This document shows positions 55,163 through 64,000 of a stretch of 64,000 bases of DNA, one piece after another (the first letter of the stretch is position 1; each line of letters opens with the position of its first letter). This DNA comes from Pleurodeles waltl (lineage: Eukaryota; Chordata; Amphibia; Caudata; Salamandridae): NCBI RefSeq assembly GCF_031143425.1, contig NC_090451.1:348448339-348512338 (forward strand), given 5' to 3'. The notes beneath the pieces are model-generated. The model had not been told where the DNA came from. It did not search any database and saw only the letters and a program-made list of their open reading frames with translations. The position numbers and the translations under genes were made by a program.

Positions 55163-58098
55163 AAATGCTTCCGAAAATAGAATGTATAGCCAAAGGTATC
55201 AAACCGAATATGGAAGAGAAGGTATGAGCGAAACCAACACCAACGACTTTGAAAAAATGTGCAATACCAGCAGTGCTGGATGCATTAAATATACGTCCCA
55301 CAAGTTCACCGAAGTGATTTGGAAAGTTAGTATTCAAAAGGGACTGTATCTCCGCCGATGACCTTGCCACCTGAAGTGCGTAGGTCTCGCTAGCAGATGT
55401 AAGGGCCACATGCTTTTGAAACAATATTAGCCGACTCAACTTGTCGAAATCAACCTTGGAAGTAGCAATATGAGGCCAGATGTCCGCTACCTCCCTAAAT
55501 TGAGTGGGGGGAAACAACACATTCCCACAGCATGTAACAGCCTTGTTGACAACGACGATGTAAACTATTCCGGCACGCATGCCACAGCAGCGTTCGCTGT
55601 TAAGAACAATGTAACTGCTGTTAGAAAGCACCTGGAAAGTGTTTTTAATAACCGGGACTGGAACCCCCTTCAGATAACAAGCTAAGTTAGCAATCGAAGC
55701 GTTACATCGCCCCATGCAAGGACAGCTGTTTACAAACCATTGAATGGCTGACAGAAGCTTCGCATTCGCTGCCGCTAAGAAAAACCTCCTTCAAACCATT
55801 AACACATCTGTACTGAAAGGGAAGCTCCTACACCTCGTGTATGTAACTGTCTCCCAATAGTTCATATCTACCCACCGGAATGTGCTTCAAACAAGAAGTA
55901 AATTGCAAAGTAGAGATAGGCAAATTAATAACCCCATGAATCAACCATTCAGCTGACGGAATCTCAGCTACCGTGAAAGGCAGTTTTTCTAATTTCTCAA
56001 TATTCAACATAACATATGTTGCTTCCTTTTTAGCCATCAGTTGTTGTTGACGAGTCAAATTAAAAGAGATAAAGATCTCTCTGGCACGAACGTGCTGCCA
56101 TGGAACGCGACCCGCCTTCAAGGTCTGAAGAGTCCAACCCAGCTGCATGATGGACCGCGTCTGACTCTGCCCATGATATAAAGAAGACATGTCCGATTTA
56201 ATAATGTCAATGGCAGAGGAAACAATGCTGTCAATCGTGTAAACACGGTCAGAAAGGGTATGCATTCCATTATCAACAACAGACAAAGTCTGCATCAGAT
56301 TTTCCTGATCAATCTGCCTCAACCGGGCTGCAGCCTCTTGTTGTGAAAGCTTCCAAATCTCATTATAAACCTCGTATAAGAACCTTTTCTTCCGTGGTAC
56401 TTTGGGACCTGACAAAAAATCTTGTAAATCAGTATCATTAGACAGTAACGTGAGATGTGACTTAACTGCATCCAGCGTGGATGACTTCAACCATTGCTGA
56501 CAAAGCTTCCCCACACTGTATGTAGTTATAATATCAGCATTTTCTGGTGATACGTAACGAGGGTCTGCCCTACTGGTCCTGAACCCCCCTGAAGAGGTGA
56601 CAAAACGTTGATTACACACATTAGTGTCTACAGGCCATAATAACCACCCGCCTGGATGTAACGATGAAGTGTTAAGCGTACCATTCTGGACCCAATGTGT
56701 AAAGTCACTAAAAGTAGCATTCACATAGAGCTGCCAATCTTTTAATTTAGAAGGGACAGGTATACCAGGCAAAGTCAACTCCCTAATTGTCGCTAAGCCC
56801 AAACAGCTAGTCTGTTGTACTGTGTCATTGAGGAAAATCATCTGCACAGGGATAATACATGCTCTAAATAACGTGTCCCTGCCTTGCATTTGCCAATTTT
56901 TCGAACCCCAAACACTTTTTAAGTCAACAGTTTTAAACCAGTATTCATACCCCTCGACCGAAAGTTTAGATACAAACAAAGTTGAATACAGTAATTTAGT
57001 ATCGGTCAATAACATTTGCTTATTAGAATACGGTGCAACTTTAAAATAGTAGGACTTAGCATTTCGTTGATCATGCCCAGAAAAATATGCAAATTTATCA
57101 TAATACGTTTTCGAACTCCCTTGTGGAGGAGTTGAGCAATGTTCCCATTGCACATAATTAAACATGGGCTTAGGGCTACTAGCTTTATGAATAAAGTGGT
57201 GTCCATAATAGTTGTAACAAAACATGTCACCATGATTATCTCTAAACTGGTAAGCATCATCATCGTCATAGACAGTATAATATTGCAAATCCGTTAGCAT
57301 AGAATCTACTGTCTTTACATCCCAATCATCAGAAACAATGCCAGGTATAACAATATCATTCATTGACAATTTGAGGACATAAGGTATTTGAATCAATTCA
57401 GTGGGACCATATATATCAAACATTACTTTATCCCACACAATTCCATCCGGAACTGGTATTGCAGAAATGTTTACAGTGGACAAGTCTCTTCGAACCATAT
57501 GAGACGAAAAATGCGGTTTTAACACAGTCTCCACGTGCTCAATGTCAGATCGATCAGGAAGAAAATGACTATGTATTATCAGAAAAAAAGTAACCACAAA
57601 TCCCAACCATAATAAAAGAGTCATCACGGCCAAAAACAGCCAAAAATAGTTCCAAGGAAAAACAAAATATGTGTGTTTAAGCCAACCCAGCAGCCGTCGT
57701 GGACCGTGGACAGAAGACATCGAGGACGAGGAGCCGGGCACATCATTATCAGCGTCGTTGAAGCAGCCAGAAGCAGTTCTAGCAAAAGGTGCAACTGTGA
57801 ACAAAGAAGCAGATGGAGGCTCCCGCCGTGGCACGCTATAAACCACATGTTCAGAAACATCAGTAGAACGTACAGCAATTTGATCAAAAGATTCCATATT
57901 AATCGCCGTCGGTGGAACAATCGCAAGATCATCATCCACCCTCCCCAAGCTCGGAGAGGAAACAGTGTCGGTGAAAATCACCTGCAACGGGACTTCTTCC
58001 CCAGTAGTGAGAGGGATTCCGGAACTACTGGGTGTCCCTCTTGGTCTGCTGTGCAGAATCGGCCACATGTTGTAACTTGACATTATCAATGGAAACAA
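55035..58098 (-). pseudogene. env: Foamy-like envelope: leader, surface and transmembrane parts, stop plus frameshift in the TM part
   Basis: The first 756 codons (58098-55828) are open. A cytoplasmic leader is followed by a membrane span at about residues 151-176, a possible leader cleavage at VRR (202-204), a surface region with many N-glycosylation sites, a furin site RKKR near residue 568, then an amphipathic helical region. A TAG stop (55828-55830) follows, and beyond it a frame change near 55740 leads to the remaining TM ectodomain (paired cysteines, CCGMRAG, AVTCCGN) and a C-terminal membrane span (about 55060-55130). Leader and subunit spacing fit foamy envelopes. Confidence 0.82.
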
Positions 58099-58152
58099 AT
58101 CGATTTCCTTTGGCCCCTCGCAGCGGCGGTAAAATCACAGTTCTCGTGCCGC

Positions 58153-61100
58153 TCACCCCCAACACAGGGACAGGTTTCGATAAGAAGGACCAAATTCTTT
58201 TTTAACGGCGACCTTTTCACGCACTAGATCCCCAATCCTGGGTATCCAACCAGTAGGTGTTACTGGCTCATCCTTAATTCCTGAGGAGGCAGCACTGGCA
58301 GAAGAGTTATCTTCACGGAATTGTTGTAAATCCTGCAAAACAGTGACACGATCATTTATGTCAAAGGGCGTATCTGCCGCCTCCACACCAGGACCATCTA
58401 GATCAGGAACATACATTCGTGTTCAAAACAGGCACTCATATGAAGTACGACCCCCCAGTGACCTTCTAGGCAAGTTATTAAGTGCTCTCTGTACTCCATA
58501 TAGGTGGGCTAGCCAACCATGACCCGTACCTATAACTCGGGCCGTTAAGGACTGCTTTAAATCACGATTTAAACGCTCCACGACAGAATTTCCCTCGGGA
58601 TGAAATGGAGACGAGAATTGGAGTTGGACCCCCAACGAAGCCATGGTGTCCCTGAATGCCTTAGAGGCAAAAGCAGGGCCCTGGTCCGAATGAAAAGCCG
58701 CAACTGCAAATATATCGACAAAGATGCGCAAATCTTTAATAACAGTTCGAGCGTCAGCCGAGCGTTGTGGCCATACCCACACAAATCTGGAGCACTAATC
58801 TACAGCAACCAATATATATTTGTATGCACTATCTGGTGTCAGCGGACCACAATGATCCAAGTACACACACTGTAATGGTCTATTTGAAATCAGAAGGGGC
58901 GTCTGCTGCGGGCGTCTAGCCGACGATGCTTTAATTTGTTGACAAACGTCACAACAAAGGACATATTGCTTCGTCTCTTTATAGAGACCAGGCCACCAGT
59001 AACGAGCCTGTAAAAGTGAAATCGTGGCAGCCACCCCAGCATGTGCAGAAGCCACCCCCTCATGTGCTGCAGAAATCAATCGAGGTCTCTCAATTTTATT
59101 GGGAATTTCCTGTACACCAATGCCTGGAATTGTAACAGTAGCATTCAGCGCACCATTCAAGCAGTAACTATATTTCGAAGGAAATCCTTTAGGAAAGGGC
59201 GTGCCATCAACCGTAGCCTTTATGGCAGCTGAAATTTCTGTGTCTGGTTTGGAACTCGAACGAGTCACTGCGGCCACAGTGGCGACAGCCACTGCCGATT
59301 TTGCGGCTTCATCAGCCAAAGTATTCCCAGCAACGTGTATTCCAACGCGCTGGTGTCCAAGTGTATGCACAACATGGACGTTAGGTAGCGTTTCCTTCAG
59401 ATCCGCAACCTTACCCCACAACATTTTATGTTTAATGGTGTTGCCTTTAGAATCTCTGAACCCATTCATCTTCCAATAGTGTAGATATTCATTGAAAGAC
59501 TGAACACAGTAGTAGGAGTCACAGATCAGCAAGGTTAAAGTCGCCGGATCCGCGTGCTCCAACGCTAACAATAGAGCTTTGAGCTCAGCCAGCTGCGCCG
59601 TGCAATCTCCCAAGGTTTTAGTATAAGTATGTCGGGGGCAGAACACTTCCCCCTCCATAGTGCCGTTCACCACCACACATGCAGCAGAATACTGTTGTTA
59701 AGTCCCAACCGCTGGTTGCGCAGAGCCATCGGTATACATGACCACTTGATATTGGTCAATAGGCAACGTACCAGCAGGAACAGGGTATTCCATCTCATAT
59801 TGAAGAAATTCTTGAGTCTGCAGTTTAGGGTCAAATATGTAATCTACATCAGTGGCTGTCAAAGACGTAGCCCATTGTATCCATCGTGGGTGCAAAGCTT
59901 TCGAATTTGGAACACTCGCTTTTGTAACTGCCTCTAAGGCTGGAACTGGTGAAACAACAATAATGCGTTGACCCTGGGCTAGTGGACTTTCTTTAATAAC
60001 AGCCATCTGTACTGCAGTGAGAATTTTCTCAGTCTGTGCAAATCGTTGTTCTGCAGCAGAATACAAATGAGATTTGTATGCAATCGGGACTGTCTCCCCC
60101 TCATTAAAGGTGACATAAGTAAACCCAACAGTCCCAGGTATCACCCTGATGACTAAATGTGTCTTATTGTCCCGTGTGTGTAAGTGTTCAACTGCTAAGA
60201 GATCACTCTGTAACTCTCGTAGTATGGGTGTATGTTCAATCGTCCAAAATCTACTCGAAAAATTCAGGCGAATCAATTCGTATAAGGGTTTTATACGCGT
60301 AGCATAATCAGGAATGTAAGTTCTGCCAAAATTCAGAAACCCCAACAATGACTGGAGCTTCCGAACCGTATTAGGAGGCTGCAATAGAGCACATTACTCC
60401 AAAAAATGTGGCGCTAAGCTCTTGCCCTCACTCGACAACTCATATCCCAGGAAAATGACGCTGAGGAAGGCAATCTTTGATTTCTTAAAATTAAACTTAT
60501 AGCCAATGTCAGCAAACCCCACAACAATGCGCGATACACGCCTTAGATGTTGCAGAATCTCATCATCTGTCAGATATATGTCATCAACATATGACAATGC
60601 TTCAGGGTCGAACTCATGCAGCATTTCAGTGACACGAGCCGAAAACAGTCCTGGGCTATTCTTATACCCCTGAGGCAAACGACAAAAAAATTTCTGAGAG
60701 CCAAACGCACTGAAACAGGTATAGTCCCGACTCTCGGGCGCTATATTCTGGCAGAAAAATCCATTCGAGATATCTAATGTTGTCTTGTACTTCTTACGTA
60801 CGATATTATTCATAAGCGCTGCGCTATGTGAATTCTGTATTGCGTATGTGCGTGTATGACTATTCAAATGTCGGTAATCCACCACTATCCTATATGAATG
60901 GTCCGGTTTAGCAACCGGAAATAAGGGATTATTCATCGGCGAGACACAGGGCTCAATTACACCCTGATACTCCAATTGTGTAAGAATTTTCCTAACCGAT
61001 GCCCTTGCTTCAAATTTGATAGGATACTGCGGCTGTGGCTGAGGTTCGCCCTTTATTGGAATTACATGATAAGGTGATTGTCTATCCCACCCCACGTTAT

Positions 61101-61524
61101 TTCTATACAGGGCGGGAGCCTGTGCTAGAGCCCATGATTTACTATAGGACTCCGCTAGTTCTCTCGGAACAAGTGGTGAGAAGGAAGGTGTAATAACCTC
61201 CTCCCCAACCGGACAGTCGCGAACAAAGTCAGGTGGCCAATCTTGTTCGGCCAACAGAACATCATACGATTTTACCACATGGTCCCAAAAAATGGCGTTT
61301 ATAATACGGTCAATGTCCCCTTCCAATCGTAGAGTCACTTCATATACTCTATCAGGATCAGAGACTCGCATGTCCGCCGTCTTGACTTGTATGAAGTCAT
61401 CAGTTGCTTTCACCTCCAGATGCTCTAGAAGACTCCGGCGAACTATTGTGACCTCTGCCGCGCTGTCTAACAGTGCTAACGCCCACGTCTTGTTCGTCAA
61501 GAGAACTCTCTTCTTGAGCGGCAT
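58153..61524 (-). pseudogene. pol: Foamy-like Pol: protease, RT, RNase H, integrase, one frame with four stop codons
   Basis: One frame throughout, in a different frame from gag and overlapping it by about 125 bp. Protease carries LLDSAAEV (about 61465), DSA in place of the usual D-S/T-G. RT has IVVDYRHLN and SYVDDIYL (about 60580). RNase H has YTDGS (about 59733) and the later acidic residues. Integrase has an H..H..CCDVC zinc finger (58970-59070) and core motifs YLDHCGPL, FHSDQGPAF and EGNSVVERLN. Stops: TAA 60394-60396, TAA 59698-59700, TAG 58795-58797, TGA 58423-58425. No frameshift. The C-terminal 88 codons after the last stop look like the integrase C-terminal domain. Confidence 0.88.
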
Positions 61525-62965
61525 GTCTAACTGAGACTGCTGCCACTTTCTTCTTTTTAAATTGCTGTTTTTGTTGCAGCGGTTTCTCTTCTTGTTTAAT
61601 AGAAACCTCCGCTGAGCGTTGTGAATCCTGTCTCGGTTTCACGTACTCCGTCCTCCGCTCTGACCGCCCACCTCTCTCACTTCTCTTTTCCGAGGAGTCC
61701 TGAAAGGAACGAGATTGGCGTGTATCAGTATATTGATATCTATCAGGCGTCTTCAAAGTATCCCTATTCCGGAGATTATACGTATTCTGTGGGGTCTCCG
61801 GTTGTGGAGACTGCCCACCATCTTTCTTAGGTGTTTGCTGTTTCTTTTCCCAGCGCTTTTTCGAACCCTCAGGTTGTTGCTGTTTAGCATTATCTTTATT
61901 ATTTTTACCCTGTAACTGGGGTTTTTGTGGTCTAGCCCCTAGGCTATCACGACCAATACTAGAATATGTTTCCGCTATTATTCTCAGAAGCTCCCGCTCC
62001 TGATTAAGCAGCGGAACATCCCGAAGACGCATACGCACTGCTAGTGCTACTGCCTCTCCTTTGAGATTACTCAAAATAATAGAAGAAACTGTGGCAAAAT
62101 TGCCCAGCAACTGCATTCCCAAATCTAAGGCAGGGGCAGCCCCATATTCATCTTGAATCTGTTAAAGCACGTCCGGTAAATTAGCTAATGTCGGTGTACC
62201 GTGTGCCGTAGTGTAGAGCACGGCAAACACCGTGCCCCAGGTATTACAAAGGTCCACTGGAGGAACCATCCCATACGGCAAACACATCGTCAAAATTCTA
62301 TGTTTATCCTGCGGTCCCATATGGGGAAATACTGCTTCCAGCGTATTAATTTTTTGCGCCAGCCAAAATGGAGTCTCCTCTCGTTTAGCCGGTACTTTAC
62401 CCATAACTGAGTGCACAGTGGCCGGATTAATACCCGGAACCACTGCCTGTGGGTGCGCTGGAGCAGCACGCGCTGCATTCGTATTTAATGTCTGCATGAC
62501 AAACTGAACTAATCGTCTATATGTAGCCGTTAATTCTGTATATAAACGACGAACTTCAACCACTGCCAATTGAGCAACCACAGGATGAGGTGTATATGTA
62601 GCCAATAAAGGCCAGGTAGGACCATCATTACTCAGTGGACCTAACCTAACTTGTGCTACTGAGTATGGGAGGGCGCCATCAAGCCAATTATGGTGTTCTT
62701 GATAAGATAGAGGTATTTCTAAATAAGCGTAAGCCCTGTATTATCCAGGGACATTCGCAACAGTGTATTCGTGAAAAGTATTTGTTCCCCCATCCACTGC
62801 TGGAAATCCGACCCAAGAATAAAAAAGTTCAGTTCTATAAGCTGCATGGGCGTCCACCACAAAAGTGACTGGACCCCCCTGGACTGTCAGTCCATGTGTC
62901 AACAGATGTCCTGTGAGCGGGTGACGCATATTAATTGCTATATTCACAACATTAGGATTCGCCAT
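61400..62965 (-). pseudogene. gag: Foamy-like Gag, one frame with two stop codons
   Basis: A frame starting MANPNVVNIAINM runs to 61400 with TAA at 62741-62743 and 62162-62164 and no frameshift. The central part is helical. The C-terminal about 200 residues are rich in Arg, Lys, Gln, Ser and Pro, with TYNLRNRDT and RG-rich segments instead of Cys-His boxes, as in foamy Gag, which binds nucleic acid through Gly/Arg-rich regions. Flanked by a 240-nt leader. Confidence 0.75.
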
Positions 62966-63186
62966 TTATATATAAAAAAAAATAGCTCCAGGTCAGAGAA
63001 GGCACACCAATATCGGGGTTTTCCTTTCAAAGTTCAAGCTTGAACAACCAACCACTAAGCAATAGGAAGCTCCTATGCCGTGGCGGCGGAAACCCTCAGC
63101 CCCACGGACGTCTCCGTATACGGAACCGAGGAGTCAAAATATATATGAGACCAAGAGAGTCAGTCGGACCTAATCATTAGAGCCAG

Positions 63187-63206
63187 ACCAAACGTTGGAG
63201 GCGCCA
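63187..63206 (-). promoter_or_regulatory. Primer-binding site of the foamy-like ERV, tRNA-Lys-like
   Basis: TGGCGCCTCCAACGTTTGG begins immediately after the 5' LTR. It resembles the tRNA-Lys(1,2) site used by foamy viruses (TGGCGCCCAACGTGGGG) with two extra bases after TGGCGCC and mismatches further on. Confidence 0.65.
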
Positions 63207-64000
63207 TGTCGCGTGGGCTCTCATTATTCTAAATGAGACTACTGGATTTCTAGGTAGCAGGATCTATAACGGTGTGGGGGACTGAGTCTGACCCACGGGT
63301 AAAGAACTCTGTCACCCTAAATTCGGGTTTTGCTCCGGCTAACTAGCAGTGCCTCATTTCTCCCATGTGGAAGGAATGATTCGGCAGCCGAGCGCATGAC
63401 ATCTTTGGAACTTCTCAGGGAAGTCGTGGTTACTCAGATCCAAACCAACTCTCTTATTTCCAATATGATCTCATATACAAATGACAAAGACAGTATAAGT
63501 TTTATATAATGTTTTTAATAAAACGACTGTATTTTAGATATTAAGGCGTGAGCCGCAATAACCAGAACGATACAACACAGTAGGATTGAAATAATCACCA
63601 GGAGAGTAAAACATAAGAACAAAGCTATCATATTGTCTAACACTTTCTACTCTCCCTCTGCTTGTTCTATTTAGGGCACAGCATGTTAAGCTTCTAGCTT
63701 GCCTATTAGAATCACTGTGGAGACATCAGCCCTCATACCTGAGCAAAGACCTGTGATCTTGGTTCAGCATCTGCAACGAGGCAGTCAGCGTCTAGTTGTG
63801 GTTCCCGGGTCGGAATCTCCCTCTTGCGTGTATTGGGACAAGGAAGTGATTTTATAACTAACATGTCATTGTGATCACAAAATGTCCCTACGCAGGAATG
63901 CCAAGTCTAAACTCCTACCACGTCTATCGGCAATGTACCAGACTGTATCCTTGACTGAAGCACAGAGTAAATATGTTATGGAGAACTCCAGTGCTGAAGT
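63207..64000 (-). repeat. 5' LTR of the foamy-like ERV, cut by the window end
   Basis: First 794 bp of a copy matching 53421-54214. The target duplication cannot be checked here. Confidence 0.9.

Larger units (their letters stand above)
53421..64000 (-). mobile_element. Spuma (foamy)-like endogenous retrovirus, right end beyond window
   Basis: A 1,006-bp 3' LTR (53421-54426), genes gag, pol and env on the minus strand, a further 3' frame, and 794 bp of the 5' LTR (63207-64000). The pol sequence (QNSHSAALMNNIV, YKTTLDISNGF, SYVDDIYL), an envelope with a long membrane-anchored leader, a tRNA-Lys-like primer site and the 3' ORF all point to the foamy group; foamy-like ERVs are known from newts. 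The two LTRs differ at about 11 of 794 shared positions, about 1.4 percent. gag and pol carry stop codons, and env one stop and one frameshift. Confidence 0.88.

Noticed and set aside
1..64000. CRISPR arrays, bacterial operons or prophage
   Set aside because: No regularly spaced identical repeats with unique spacers and no bacterial gene order. All coding signals are eukaryotic mobile elements.

Overview
The window looks like repeat-dominated vertebrate nuclear DNA. It suggests a very large amphibian genome, most likely a newt or other salamander. The reasons are Harbinger elements with salamander-like termini, palindrome-rich MITEs, a foamy-like endogenous retrovirus, a class I endogenous retrovirus (ERV), a chromovirus and an L2-type LINE, all stacked in 64 kb. 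I see no host protein-coding gene and no bacterial-style gene. The species assignment is an inference from repeat types that I recognise and has not been searched.

Layout. 1-490: tyrosine-recombinase remnant of a DIRS-like element. 1190-4107: non-autonomous element with about 200-bp inverted ends; a second, truncated copy lies at 19213-21085. 4108-8560: degenerate short-unit tandem array with two related A/T-rich spacers. 8603-16732: a complete PIF/Harbinger element (3-bp ATA target duplication) carrying a broken transposase and two different broken Myb/SANT-like genes. 16733-18060: fold-back sequence that includes a 5S-rRNA-like hairpin. 21425-23335: G-rich telomere-like array.

23600-47170 is a nest. 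A minus-strand APE/RT LINE is interrupted by a hairpin-chain MITE (23891-24813) and by a 19.8-kb class I ERV (25927-45725, 4-bp CCAC duplication). The ERV is itself interrupted by a 630-bp MITE in its RNase H region and by a complete Ty3 chromovirus (34664-40591, 5-bp CCCGC duplication) that lands inside the gag zinc knuckle.

47491 onward is a second Harbinger-type element. It has a Myb-like gene remnant and a roughly 152-bp tandem array, and the array was broken by an L2 LINE (49059-50401), a small fold-back MITE plus a 1,434-bp solo LTR (51015-52531), and a spuma (foamy)-like ERV (53421 to beyond the window end). The foamy-like ERV has gag, pol and env, a tRNA-Lys-like primer site and a 3' ORF at the bel/tas position.

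Relative ages from hand-counted LTR differences: the Ty3 element is youngest (about 2 differences in 783 bp), then the class I ERV (about 14 substitutions and 1 indel in 1,468 bp), then the foamy-like ERV (about 11 in the 794 bp visible). None of the ERVs is intact. The Ty3 gag and pol frames are open throughout.
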